Position numbers and translations under genes: made by a program. The notes under the pieces are model-generated. The model did not search any database. It was not told the DNA's origin and saw only the letters and a list, made by a program, of their open reading frames with translations. A stretch of 64,000 bases of DNA. Source: Acidobacteriota bacterium. Lineage in GTDB: Bacteria > Acidobacteriota > UBA6911. Location of the stretch: contig JAFGIY010000118.1 in the NCBI GenBank assembly GCA_016929335.1, positions 1-64,000 on the forward strand. The letters are read 5' to 3'. This document shows positions 26,555-35,772 of this stretch, in pieces; within the stretch, counting starts at the first letter, position 1, and the number at the start of each line of letters is the position of its first letter.

Positions 26555-28921
26555 ATGAAAGGAAAGCAGGAGAGACTACTCGAAGGCATCCGTGTTCTGG
26601 ATTTGGCGGACGAACAGGGCAGCTTCTGCTCCAAGCTTCTGGCAGATCTGGGAGCTACGGTAATCAAAGTTGAAGAGCCTGAGGGTGATCCCTGCAGAGC
26701 AAACACTTCCTTCCTATATCACAATTCAAACAAACTTGGAGTTGCCCTCAGCCTGCACGATTGCAGGGGAAAAGCCGCTTTCTCCCGATTGATTGATGAA
26801 GCCGATGTATTGATGGAAACCTTCCACCCGGATTACCTCAAATCTCTTGATCTGGATTACAGAAGGCTGAGCAGGATAAATCCCCGTCTCATCCATCTTT
26901 CCATCACAGGCTTCGGGCAGTCCGGACCGAAGCGTGGGTATCATGTCTGCGACAGTGTCCTTGCAGCGTTCGGGGGGCAGATGTATATGACGGGGCTCTC
27001 TTCCGGAAAGCCTTTGAAGATTTTCGGCCCACAGTCCTACTATGCCGCGGCGCTCTTCGGCGCCAATGCCGTCCTGCTCAATCTCAAAAGAAGAAGACTT
27101 ACCGGTCGAGGATGCCATATTGATCTGTCCGTACAGGAAGCGGTGGCTTCTTCGCTGGATCAGATATGGATCGATTCATCCCAGAACGGGATTACGGCCG
27201 GCAGGCGGCAGCATGTTCCTCCGCGTGAACCTTTTGCAATTCTCCGCTGCAAAGACGGATATATCCAGATCCCGATACTGCGTAATTGGGATACTATTTT
27301 CGAGCTGATGGCGTCGGAAGGAAGAGGCGGAAGTCTTTCGAGAAAAAACCGGCAGAACGGGCTTTATGGAAAAAAGCAAAACCATCGGCTCGTACAGGCG
27401 ATAGAGGAATGGACACAAACACACACAAAGCGCCGGCTTTTTGAGCTTGGCCAGGCGATGAGCTTCCCATGGGCTCCGGTGCATTCTCCGGAAGAGGTGC
27501 TGAAAAGCCCTCAACTCAAAGCTCGCAGGTTCTTCGTTCGCGCGGCCCCGGCGGCGGTGAAATTCAAATTCCCCATCCCCGGTTTACCCTATAAGTTCGG
27601 CAGAACTGCGCCATCTACCCAAATGCCGGCACCGTCATTAGGGGAACACACCGGTCGGATTCTCCGGAATCCGGCCCCGGACACAGGAAAGCACCGAATG
27701 AACCGGCAGGATGATCCGCGTCTCGATCATTCTGCGAAAAGTGCCGAAATACTTCGAGGAATCCGCGTTCTCGATCTTTCCCGAATGCTTTCCGGACCCT
27801 ACGCGACGAGAATCCTCGGTGATTTTGGAGCTGAGGTAATCAAAGTCCAGTCCAGGCTGACGGCAACGGGCGCCGAATGGAACGGCACTGCCGGATTCCG
27901 CGCATATAATCGGAATAAACGGAGCATCTGCCTGAATCTGAATCAGCCCAAGGCACGAGAGATATTGAAAGAGCTTGTATCTGTCAGCGATGTCGTGGTC
28001 GAGAACTATTCGCCGCGAGTGATGGCCAACTGGGAACTGGGCTATAAGCATTTGAGAGCAGTGAAACCGGATATTGTCATGGCAAGCATTTCTGCGATGG
28101 GACAAACGGGGCCATGGAAGGATTTTGTCGGTTTCGCTCCCACTTTTCACGCGTTTTCAGGGCTTCTTTCCACAACCTGCCGGGCGCTGGACAGACCTGT
28201 TGATATAGGCTATGCATACGGAGATATCGTTGTCGGCCTTTATGCCGCTCTTGCCATTCTCGCATCCATCGAATACCGCGACCGCACGGGCGCAGGCCGA
28301 TATATTGATCTTTCCGCATATGAAGCATTGTGCACACTCCTGGGACCTGCCTTCGTGGACGCGTCCTTGTCTTCTCATACGCACAACCGCTGCCGCTCAT
28401 TTGATGATTGCAGCGGAGCCATGCCTTGCGGCTGCTACCCATGCAAAGGCGACAACCGGTGGTGCGTCATTGCCGTTTTCAACGAAGCGGAATGGGAAAC
28501 CTTCTGCAGAATATCGGCCCGGACCGAATGGTCATCCCGAAAGTTTTCAACAATGGCTCGGAGGAGAAAAAATCGTACGGAATTGGATGAGCTGATCAGC
28601 AGGTGGACAGCGGACCGCTCCGCCGGTTCTATTGTGCGCCTCCTTCAAAAAGCCGGCATTGCGGCAGGCGTTGTGCAGAGTGCCGAAGAACTGAAGAAGG
28701 ACAGTCAACTGGCATCGCGGCACTTTTTCACCGCGTTGCATCACACGGTACTGGGAAAAACCCTCGTCGATCGTTCCGCCTTGTGGCCATGGAATGAAGG
28801 ACATGAACACTGGAAGGTAGCCCCTTCATTGGGCCAGGATAATCATTATGTTTTTGTCGAAATGCTCGGGCATTCGGACCAGGAGTTTAGGTCGTTCGTA
28901 GAGAATGGGATAGTGGATTAG
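26555..28921 (+). CDS. Tandem-duplicated (fused) CaiB/BaiF family III CoA-transferase
   Basis: At 788 residues it is about twice the usual 380-400. Two complete family III units are visible. Unit 1 (about 8-370) opens with LLEGIRVLDLA and has LADLGATVIKVEEPEGDPCR, LDYRRLSRINPRLIHLSITG, FGQSGPKRGYH and GRGCHIDLSVQEAV. Unit 2 (about 400-788) opens with ILRGIRVLDLSRMLSGPYAT and has LGDFGAEVIKVQSR, VKPDIVMASISAMGQTGPW and GAGRYIDLSAYEAL. Family III enzymes work as interlaced dimers that move CoA between a thioester and an acid; a fused pair may give a pseudo-dimer with two different sites. A GTG at 26537 overlapping the SDR stop is an alternative start. Confidence 0.9.
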   Translation: MKGKQERLLEGIRVLDLADEQGSFCSKLLADLGATVIKVEEPEGDPCRANTSFLYHNSNKLGVALSLHDCRGKAAFSRLIDEADVLMETFHPDYLKSLDLDYRRLSRINPRLIHLSITGFGQSGPKRGYHVCDSVLAAFGGQMYMTGLSSGKPLKIFGPQSYYAAALFGANAVLLNLKRRRLTGRGCHIDLSVQEAVASSLDQIWIDSSQNGITAGRRQHVPPREPFAILRCKDGYIQIPILRNWDTIFELMASEGRGGSLSRKNRQNGLYGKKQNHRLVQAIEEWTQTHTKRRLFELGQAMSFPWAPVHSPEEVLKSPQLKARRFFVRAAPAAVKFKFPIPGLPYKFGRTAPSTQMPAPSLGEHTGRILRNPAPDTGKHRMNRQDDPRLDHSAKSAEILRGIRVLDLSRMLSGPYATRILGDFGAEVIKVQSRLTATGAEWNGTAGFRAYNRNKRSICLNLNQPKAREILKELVSVSDVVVENYSPRVMANWELGYKHLRAVKPDIVMASISAMGQTGPWKDFVGFAPTFHAFSGLLSTTCRALDRPVDIGYAYGDIVVGLYAALAILASIEYRDRTGAGRYIDLSAYEALCTLLGPAFVDASLSSHTHNRCRSFDDCSGAMPCGCYPCKGDNRWCVIAVFNEAEWETFCRISARTEWSSRKFSTMARRRKNRTELDELISRWTADRSAGSIVRLLQKAGIAAGVVQSAEELKKDSQLASRHFFTALHHTVLGKTLVDRSALWPWNEGHEHWKVAPSLGQDNHYVFVEMLGHSDQEFRSFVENGIVD

Positions 28922-30498
28922 AGTCCATCGAGCCGGGGAAATTCGGGCGCAATCCCATCGTCGGACCAGACTATGCGGCCGTTCAGCACGGTCATCAGCA
29001 CCTTGATATCTTTTATCCGGCTCGGATCAACCCGGCAAGGATCTTCGCTCAACATTACAAGATCCGCAAGTTTTCCCGGTGAAATCGATCCCTTGATTCC
29101 ATCTTCAAAGCCGACTGCTGCCGCACCCAGCGTATACATGTGAAGAGCATCCGCCACCGGAATCCTCTGTTTGGGAAGAACCGCATCTTTGTCTTCCGTC
29201 ATTCTCGTAACGGCAGCATATATTCCGATCATCGGATTGGGATCGGAGATGGGGAAATCGGAGCCGAATGCGAGATTCAAACCGCTGTTGAACATGGAAC
29301 CTATCGGATAAAGATGCTCGAGTTGATCACCGGAGACGGTTTTCAAATAACGGTCGCCGCTGAAGTAGATGAAGGACGGCTGCGTCACTACCGTTATGCC
29401 GCAGGCAGCAAGTCTTTTCATCATGGATGGAGTGCACACAGAGCAATGCTCAATACGATGTCGATGATTTCCTCGAGGAAATCGGCTCAGAGCGCATTCG
29501 ATGGCATTGCATGCGGCTTCAATCTCCGGTTCTTCAATGGCGTGGATTGCGACCTGCAGTCCTGCGGTGTGGACCGCCGTCAGCATTGCATTCAGCTCTT
29601 CCTGAACGGGTTCCAGATTACCGGTTGTGCGGCTCACGATGATTTTAACGCCACCCGGCCGCAAATCGGTGCAGTCTGCTTCGGAAACGAACAAATCCTG
29701 TTGTGCTTCGACGAATGCGTTCAATCCAATCATCATTGTGAGGCGCGGGTGGAATAAGCCGCGGGCCTTCCAGGATTTCAGCCGGTTCCACTGATGCAGG
29801 CCATTCTCTGAGGACGCATCCTGGACCGACGTAATGCCGCAAGCAAGCAGCTTCTTGTCAGCGAGCATCAGTCCCTGCTCGATTTCGCCATCATCCATAA
29901 AAGGAACTTTGTTCGCCAGGTATTCGCCCATGCCATATAGAATTCCAGTGGGCAATCCTGTTTCCGGATCGCGATCGATGAATCCGCGGGGAGGGTCTCC
30001 GGTTTCTTCGGTAATACCGACCTGTTTGAGCGCAAGGCTATTGAGCACGTGGGCGTGGCCCGAACGATGTGTTAATTTGACCGGATTCATCGGCGCGGCG
30101 GCATCCAGATCTCGGCGATTGGGATGCCGCTTTTCGGCAAGATAAAACTCATTGTAGCCTTTGCCCCTAATCCATGCTCCCGGCGGCCGATTCTTGCAGT
30201 AATCCCGCATTCTACTCTGGATATCCGCGATGGAGCGAATCTGCCCGCGGGACGAAAGATTCAGACTAACCAGAGACTCGGCGAACGCATGAATATGGCA
30301 GTGAGCATCAACGAATCCGGGAAGCAGCGTATACCCGGCACAGTCCACAATTCTGGCGGCTTTTGCCTTCAGACTCTCAAGGCTTTCCCGGCCGCCGACC
30401 GATACAATTCGATTCCCTACAATTGCAGCCAGGCTCGCCCGCGGCCGCAGAGGATCCATGGTGATAATATTGGCGTTGCAAAAAACCAAATCGGTCAT
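28918..30498 (-). CDS. Metal-dependent amidohydrolase (YtcJ-like, Amidohydro_3)
   Basis: A 526-residue hydrolase. The N-terminal beta domain carries the LVFCNANIITMDP opening; the metal-binding HxH is in LLPGFVDAHCHIHAFAESL near 65. Further ligands are in THRSGHAHVLNSLAL, VAIHAIEEPEIEAA, HRIEHCSVCTP and LAFGSDFPISDPNP (the metal-binding Asp). YtcJ-type members hydrolyse N-acyl or amide bonds of varied small molecules. Its 3' end overlaps the 3' end of the convergent CoA-transferase gene by 4 bp, so transcripts from the two strands collide. No co-oriented partner is tightly linked. Confidence 0.88.
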   Translation of the reverse strand: MTDLVFCNANIITMDPLRPRASLAAIVGNRIVSVGGRESLESLKAKAARIVDCAGYTLLPGFVDAHCHIHAFAESLVSLNLSSRGQIRSIADIQSRMRDYCKNRPPGAWIRGKGYNEFYLAEKRHPNRRDLDAAAPMNPVKLTHRSGHAHVLNSLALKQVGITEETGDPPRGFIDRDPETGLPTGILYGMGEYLANKVPFMDDGEIEQGLMLADKKLLACGITSVQDASSENGLHQWNRLKSWKARGLFHPRLTMMIGLNAFVEAQQDLFVSEADCTDLRPGGVKIIVSRTTGNLEPVQEELNAMLTAVHTAGLQVAIHAIEEPEIEAACNAIECALSRFPRGNHRHRIEHCSVCTPSMMKRLAACGITVVTQPSFIYFSGDRYLKTVSGDQLEHLYPIGSMFNSGLNLAFGSDFPISDPNPMIGIYAAVTRMTEDKDAVLPKQRIPVADALHMYTLGAAAVGFEDGIKGSISPGKLADLVMLSEDPCRVDPSRIKDIKVLMTVLNGRIVWSDDGIAPEFPRLDGL

Positions 30499-30542
30499 CT
30501 GTTTCAGTCCCGGGAATTTCCCCGGATAGCGAGGCGGGGGCT

Positions 30543-31355
30543 TTATCGAGCCGGATGGGATGCCAGGCGAGTTTTCCAGGAAGCCACTTTCAATCTAAGG
30601 ACCGGGATATACAGCGCGATTCTAAGAGCAGTCATGGGCAGAAACATTCGCAACCATCCTTTCCAGCTGAGTTTTATTTTTTTCTTATTTATAAAAAGCG
30701 TATCGCAACCGGTGCTTAATGATGTCGTCAAAGGGAAAGGCAAGCAGAGAAATCCCAGTTTTCGGAGTCTTTTTCTGATTTGCGCAATGTCTTTTGCAAT
30801 CGCCGGATTGCAGAAGGAATGGAACTCGATCGTGATTTGCCTGATTTCACGGATCAAATTGTCGCTCATGGATTGGAACATCCCTATTTCTCCGCCCTCG
30901 ATATCGACTTTCAGCAAATCGACACTATCAATCCGGCATTTTTCCAACAAGTCCTTCAGGCTTATTCCGGGAACTTGAATGCATTCCTGAGTACCCCAGA
31001 AATCGGAGATGTCTTTCATAATGCTGGAGGCTTCGGGATTGTCCGACACGAAGAACTGGACGGGACCGCTTTGCCCGCTGATTGCATAGTGATATTTTTG
31101 GATAAGCGCATTTTCCACAATCCCGATGAACAATTCGGGATTAGCCTCCACTGCCACGCACCTGCAACCGAATTGACTGCTTAGGTAAGCGGAGAACTCG
31201 CCTTTATGCGCGCCCAAATCGAGCACGAGTGATTGTGCATTCAACGAATTCATGAAATGATGCTCGCGGAAGCAAATGATATGGCTTTTCCTGCTTAGAA
31301 TCCCGATGATATGGTCTACGGTCCGGAAAACGGCGTCTTTGAAATACCTGGCCAA
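30543..31355 (-). CDS. FkbM-family methyltransferase (1)
   Basis: A 270-residue SAM-dependent methyltransferase. Motif I is VLDLGAHKGEFSAYL near 43-57; EANPELF and the FkbM-specific LKVDIEGGEIGMFQ near 150 are clear. The C-terminus has a basic, hydrophobic stretch (KLSWKGWLRMFLPMTALRI) that may contact the membrane. FkbM enzymes O-methylate sugars, polyketides or lipids. The frame starts at TTG 31355; the first ATG (31253) would cut the N-terminal helix, so the start is uncertain. It lies 60 bp downstream of a radical SAM gene in the same direction. Confidence 0.8.
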   Translation of the reverse strand: MARYFKDAVFRTVDHIIGILSRKSHIICFREHHFMNSLNAQSLVLDLGAHKGEFSAYLSSQFGCRCVAVEANPELFIGIVENALIQKYHYAISGQSGPVQFFVSDNPEASSIMKDISDFWGTQECIQVPGISLKDLLEKCRIDSVDLLKVDIEGGEIGMFQSMSDNLIREIRQITIEFHSFCNPAIAKDIAQIRKRLRKLGFLCLPFPLTTSLSTGCDTLFINKKKIKLSWKGWLRMFLPMTALRIALYIPVLRLKVASWKTRLASHPAR

Positions 31356-31415
31356 GTTGTGGAATCCTATCTATTCAAGCTATGCGACGTCACAAACTGA
31401 ATCACCCTGCCCGAA

Positions 31416-32723
31416 TCAATCTTCAAAGCTGCCGGAAGTTCCTCGAAATCCGCGCAAAGCCTGTTTGATCGTCCACCGGATGGCTCGTCCCGCCTCATAG
31501 CAGTAAGCCAGGTTGTGATTCAGCGTTGAGAAACAATGAGGCTGACAATCGCGCTTGATCTGCTTGAGTTGTTCGAAATCAAACCGAGGCTGTCCCACTC
31601 CGCCCCAATCCTGAGTCGCTGAGTACATCGGGAAACAGGGCGCCAGCGTGCCGTCGGTCCGGATGATGACGGAGTTCTGGCCGGCACGGCAGTTCCAGTC
31701 GAGGAGTTTGCCACGCATAAACGCCTTCATTTCCTCGAGGCGCCGGACAGAGTTCACCATCTTGTATCCGGACTTGTTCTTCTCAATTATCCAGTCGACG
31801 AGTTCGTCTATCCTGGGCCAATCCTCTTCCGTGATAAACGTGCTATTCCCGCTATTGTGCTTGAAGTGGGGCTGATCAAGCATGGGGGATTCGTTTATAT
31901 GGTAGTCGGTGGCTATGCCGTTATCACGCGCAATCTCCGTAAGCCTTTTGACATCATCGATGTTGATTCGGGTAATGTTGATGTTAAAAAAGACACTGAA
32001 ATCGTAAAGGTATTGCTTTTTGATAAGGTAATTGAAATACGGGAAAATAGGATTCAAAGCCTTTGGCAGTTCCGGACGGTCCTCAACGGAATCGACTCCG
32101 AGATTCACGGTTGCGATTCCGGCATCTCCAAGCCAGTCGATGACTTCCGGGCGCATCAGCCTGCCATTGGTCGGAACGTAGATCCAGAAGCCCTTTTTGG
32201 CGGCATAATAGGCGATCTTGTGAATGAACTTGGGCCGGATCAGGACTTCTCCGCCCATCAAGGCCAGAACGCGGCATCCCGTGTCATGAAGCCAATCAAT
32301 GCTGCTCCTTGCCATCTCCTCAGTCATTCCGGGCACTCTGTTGTCGTATGCCCAGCAATAATGACATTCAAGGTTGCATTTATAGTCGGTGAATAGAAAG
32401 GCAATAATGGGATGGAATTCTCCCGGGAGCAATCGTGATCTCAAATATGGATAGAGCCAGCCGCGCAACGATCTCCTCAATATATTTGAATTAATACGGG
32501 TACGATATGGATGACCGTTTGACGGGAAATATTTCGGATTTGGGGCTACATCACCGCATCTTTCGGGGTACTGCGGGAAGACCGGGTCCGGAAGGCCCAG
32601 AGCAGAAGTCTTCGGCATTGCGGCGGCCGGCTTGGAACCATGCATAAGTGAATCATGGATTTTGGGGTCCAGTCGATAGCGTGATTCCTTTGTTCGAACC
32701 TCTTGCTGTTCATCAGCTTGCAT
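31416..32723 (-). CDS. Radical SAM protein with Cys-rich C-terminal extension
   Basis: A 435-residue radical SAM enzyme. The cluster motif CNLECHYC is near 118-125, with the GGE motif as ALMGGEVLIRPK near 155 and a TIM-barrel pattern (GFWIYVPTNGRLMRPEVI, VNLGVDSVE). The C-terminal part has cysteines in DWNCRAGQNSVIIRTDG, LAPCFPMY, RDCQPHCFS and AYCYE, like a SPASM/Twitch auxiliary-cluster domain. The first 90 residues lack a recognised domain. It heads a probable two-gene unit with an FkbM methyltransferase, suggesting joint modification of one product. The substrate is not readable. Confidence 0.85.
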   Translation of the reverse strand: MQADEQQEVRTKESRYRLDPKIHDSLMHGSKPAAAMPKTSALGLPDPVFPQYPERCGDVAPNPKYFPSNGHPYRTRINSNILRRSLRGWLYPYLRSRLLPGEFHPIIAFLFTDYKCNLECHYCWAYDNRVPGMTEEMARSSIDWLHDTGCRVLALMGGEVLIRPKFIHKIAYYAAKKGFWIYVPTNGRLMRPEVIDWLGDAGIATVNLGVDSVEDRPELPKALNPIFPYFNYLIKKQYLYDFSVFFNINITRINIDDVKRLTEIARDNGIATDYHINESPMLDQPHFKHNSGNSTFITEEDWPRIDELVDWIIEKNKSGYKMVNSVRRLEEMKAFMRGKLLDWNCRAGQNSVIIRTDGTLAPCFPMYSATQDWGGVGQPRFDFEQLKQIKRDCQPHCFSTLNHNLAYCYEAGRAIRWTIKQALRGFRGTSGSFED

Positions 32724-32936
32724 AATGGGGATCCCTCGCTATGGAACAAGTATTAAGTTCTTATTGATGGTGCTGTAAGACATTGCATCCCAAGTATAAA
32801 ACTTCTTTGGTTCATCCTGCTGCGCAGAGCTGTTTGATAAAAAGGGCACGATGCCGTACGGGACCACTATTATTAAAATGCCTCTCTGTCTTGAACACAT
32901 ACGACATAGTAATGCCCTTTTAAAAGAATCAGGGCA

Positions 32937-33566
32937 TTATGGCTCTGCTTCCGGAGCGATCTGCATCGCCGAGATAATCAGCCGAGCAGCTTCCTCCGGC
33001 TGGTTTTTGGAGTCAATCATAATGTCATACAAATAGGGGTTCAACCAGTTTTGTTTGAAGTGGAGGCGTATATATTCCACGCGTTGCGCATCCATGGAGC
33101 GGATCAGGGCGTCAATGTCAGTACCCGGGGAGACGCGCGTCTGAAGCCGCTTTCGTCTGTCCGCCAGACGGGCATAGATGAAGGCGTGGAAAACATCGGA
33201 TCTATCCTTCAGGATGCATTGAGCACCCCGGCCGACAATCACGCATTTCCCCATTTTGTAGGCTTCTTCAATAACACGTTTTGCCAGGCTGGCAGCTTTC
33301 TCAGCATCAAACATCTCTACGGGCGCGACGGCTGAGATCCCATCCGCTCCCAATCCCCAAACCAGGCGCGTGATTCGATGGAACCAGGGATCCACCTTCT
33401 CATCAAAAGCCGCAACCTCGCTTGGCGGCACATTTTCTCTCTTGCTGATCTCCGTGATCAGCTCCTTATCTACAAGGCTCCATCCAAGTTGATTTGCAAT
33501 GATGTTTGCAATCTCGGCACCGCCACTGCCGTACTCTCTTGACACAGTCAAGGCTCTGTATCTCAT
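32937..33566 (-). CDS. Cytidylate-kinase-like family protein
   Basis: A 209-residue P-loop protein of the cytidylate-kinase-like family. The N-terminal strand and loop VSREYGSGGAEIANIIANQL stand in for a Walker A; GKCVIVGRGAQCILKDR near 108-124 and LADRRKRLQTR (lid region) are typical. The SREYGSGG-type loop differs from the canonical GxxGxGKS/T of true CMP kinase, so the nucleotide substrate is unknown. No operon partner. Its promoter region contains an 8-bp inverted repeat. Confidence 0.8.
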   Translation of the reverse strand: MRYRALTVSREYGSGGAEIANIIANQLGWSLVDKELITEISKRENVPPSEVAAFDEKVDPWFHRITRLVWGLGADGISAVAPVEMFDAEKAASLAKRVIEEAYKMGKCVIVGRGAQCILKDRSDVFHAFIYARLADRRKRLQTRVSPGTDIDALIRSMDAQRVEYIRLHFKQNWLNPYLYDIMIDSKNQPEEAARLIISAMQIAPEAEP

Positions 33567-33638
33567 ATCAGCCTCTCCAATAATGAATTGCCCCTACGGG
33601 TATTAGATTATGTTAGCTGTATATCATATCGCCGTAAT

Positions 33639-33659
33639 CTTAGAAATGAGCTTTCTAAG
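33639..33659. promoter_or_regulatory. 8-bp inverted repeat upstream of the kinase-like gene
   Basis: CTTAGAAA-TGAGC-TTTCTAAG is a perfect inverted repeat 73 bp upstream of the kinase-like start and about 200 bp before the divergent CheY gene. It may be an operator; it is AT-rich and lacks a T-tract. Confidence 0.35.
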
Positions 33660-33865
33660 AAATGTTCCCGGCAGGTCCTAAAAATTTAGGATTGCCTCAA
33701 ACCCTCCCCGCTGCCATCTGCAAGATTGAGATTTTGGAAGCATCCGGGACGCGTCTGGGGGTCATCCAAAGCAGTTGCGGATTCTTCTATAGATTCGTAT
33801 CTAAAGGCTTTCGCTCTATTTGCCGATTTGTAGAGAATGCAGGAATGGCATAAGCGGCAAGATCT

Positions 33866-34240
33866 ATGAACAAGACCATACTTGTTGTAGATGACTCGGC
33901 CATGATCTGTCATGTGGTCGGGCAAATCTTGAGAGAATCAGGATATACCGTTCTGACGGCAAAAAACGGCCAGGAAGGCTGTGACCTGGCAAAACAATAC
34001 GATCCGCGACTCATCATCATGGACGTTGAAATGCCTGTTATGGATGGTATCCAGGCTACAGCTCTGATCAAATCCGAACCTAAAACCAGCCATATTCCCG
34101 TACTTATATTCACTTCCCTCGGCGGAGAGCAGGATCTGAAGCGCGCAAGGGATGCCGGCTGTCAGGGATTCCTGAACAAGCCGATCAGTAAGGAGGCAAT
34201 TCGGGCCGAGGTTGAAAAACTGCTGGGGAGCCCGCGGTAA
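33866..34240 (+). CDS. CheY-like response regulator
   Basis: A 124-residue stand-alone receiver: TILVVDDSAM with the acidic pair, phospho-acceptor Asp in LIIMDVEMPVMDG near residue 52, Thr/Ser in LIFTSLGG and Lys in GFLNKPISKEA. There is no output domain, so it must act through a partner. The next gene starts 8 bp after its stop and encodes an HD-GYP protein, the probable output in a single operon. Confidence 0.9.
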   Translation: MNKTILVVDDSAMICHVVGQILRESGYTVLTAKNGQEGCDLAKQYDPRLIIMDVEMPVMDGIQATALIKSEPKTSHIPVLIFTSLGGEQDLKRARDAGCQGFLNKPISKEAIRAEVEKLLGSPR

Positions 34241-34247
34241 AACCGAC

Positions 34248-35753
34248 ATGCGCACCATTTCCCACTTCCTGACGGATAAGACCTTTCTGAAAAAAGTATT
34301 TGCCTACCTCGAAATGCATCACGAGGTACTCACCGTCATCGTGGATAAAGAGGGTCGGATAGATCCCCTGGAAGGATGGGAATCCCGTGAGCATCCGGAA
34401 AAAAAGTTTTTCCCAATTGCTTTTGACGAAGACATCGGAGGCGTCCGATGCTCGGCTGAAACGCAGGCGCTTCTGGAAGCGGCAGAGCCTCATATCCAGC
34501 TATCCCTGGATGCTTTGCACCGGCTCCTTGAAAAAGCTCTGGTTATGCAGCAATCCATGGATGAAATGCTCCGGCTATCAGACCAGCTTCATTTTCTTTT
34601 CGGGCTGGCAAACAAATTGGCCGGCGTTCAGGATCCGGAAAAATATTGCCGTCTGGTCCTCCAGGAAATCGGACGGGCCATAAACGCGGATGCCGCGTTT
34701 GTGTATACCCGAGGCAAGAAGAGCCAACAATGGAAGATCCCTTACCGTCTTCCCATCCAGGATATCGATGCATTGGACAAGGATCCCGTGCTTCTCTCCG
34801 GCTCTGATGGCAAAACCGTTATCGTTACCCTGCAAAACGGGATGTCGGCCGTCGTCACGCCGATTCAGGAAAAGGAAGAGCAAATCGGGCGCATGGTTTT
34901 TTTAAGGAAGCCCGACAGGTCGGTTTTTTCGGCCTATGATAAAAAGTTTGTAAGCATTATTAATAGCATCATTTCTCCCACCATGGAAACCCTTGTGTTG
35001 TACCACAGCCTGCATGTGTTGTATCTCAATACAGTCAAGGCTCTGGCGGCCGCGATCGATGCAAAGGACGCCTACACACATGGGCATTCTTTCAGGGTAG
35101 CAAAATATTCGGTTGCTATTGGACGGAAGCTTAAAATTTCAGATGAGGAGCTTCCCGACCTTGAAATCGCCGCTTACATGCATGATCTGGGCAAAATTGG
35201 AGTCTCGGAATCGGTTCTTGCGAAACCCGGCAAACTGTCGGCCGCTGAATTTGAGGAAATCAAAAAACACCCTTTGCTTACAAACAAGATACTGGAGCCG
35301 ATCCATTTACCTGATTTTATAGTCAATGCCACATTGCAGCACCACGAACGGCTGGATGGAAGAGGATACCCTTTTGGATTGAAAGGGGATGAAATTTCCC
35401 TTTTTGCGAAGATCATCGCGGTTGCGGATGTTTTTGACGCTTTGACATCGGCCCGCCCCTATCGCGATGCCATGACGGTGGAAAACGCGCTGACAATCAT
35501 CTGCCATGGCAAAGACACAGAGTTCGATCGCAAGGTTGTGCATGCTTTCTTCTCTGCGCTCCGCGATAACGTAACAGATCACGATCTTGCGGGCGTCTAT
35601 GCCGATCTCAAGTTCATGCGTCTGGAACAGATGAACCAGTTTCTTGAAAAACTGACACAGCGGCTTATTGGAGATCAGGCCGAGCTCAATACCAAGAGCC
35701 TGACCTCATCGAGGCAGCATGAATGCCCGGAAAGCAGAAGCTCCTCCCTCTAA
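34248..35753 (+). CDS. GAF/HD-GYP phosphodiesterase
   Basis: A 501-residue cytosolic protein. Residues 1-85 are unassigned, a GAF-like sensor spans about 105-250 (FLFGLANKLAGVQDPEKYCR, DRSVFSAYDKKFVSIINSI), and an HD-GYP domain spans 265-460 with AYMHDLGKIGVSES, LQHHERLDGRGYPFGLKGDE and KIIAVADVFDALTSARPYRD. It likely degrades cyclic di-GMP. A C-terminal tail of about 40 residues is polar and may be disordered. ATG 34248 is chosen; an in-frame TTG at 34212 overlaps the receiver gene. It is translated directly after the CheY-like partner. Confidence 0.9.
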   Translation: MRTISHFLTDKTFLKKVFAYLEMHHEVLTVIVDKEGRIDPLEGWESREHPEKKFFPIAFDEDIGGVRCSAETQALLEAAEPHIQLSLDALHRLLEKALVMQQSMDEMLRLSDQLHFLFGLANKLAGVQDPEKYCRLVLQEIGRAINADAAFVYTRGKKSQQWKIPYRLPIQDIDALDKDPVLLSGSDGKTVIVTLQNGMSAVVTPIQEKEEQIGRMVFLRKPDRSVFSAYDKKFVSIINSIISPTMETLVLYHSLHVLYLNTVKALAAAIDAKDAYTHGHSFRVAKYSVAIGRKLKISDEELPDLEIAAYMHDLGKIGVSESVLAKPGKLSAAEFEEIKKHPLLTNKILEPIHLPDFIVNATLQHHERLDGRGYPFGLKGDEISLFAKIIAVADVFDALTSARPYRDAMTVENALTIICHGKDTEFDRKVVHAFFSALRDNVTDHDLAGVYADLKFMRLEQMNQFLEKLTQRLIGDQAELNTKSLTSSRQHECPESRSSSL

Positions 35754-35772
35754 AAGCTCCGACAGCAGAAAA

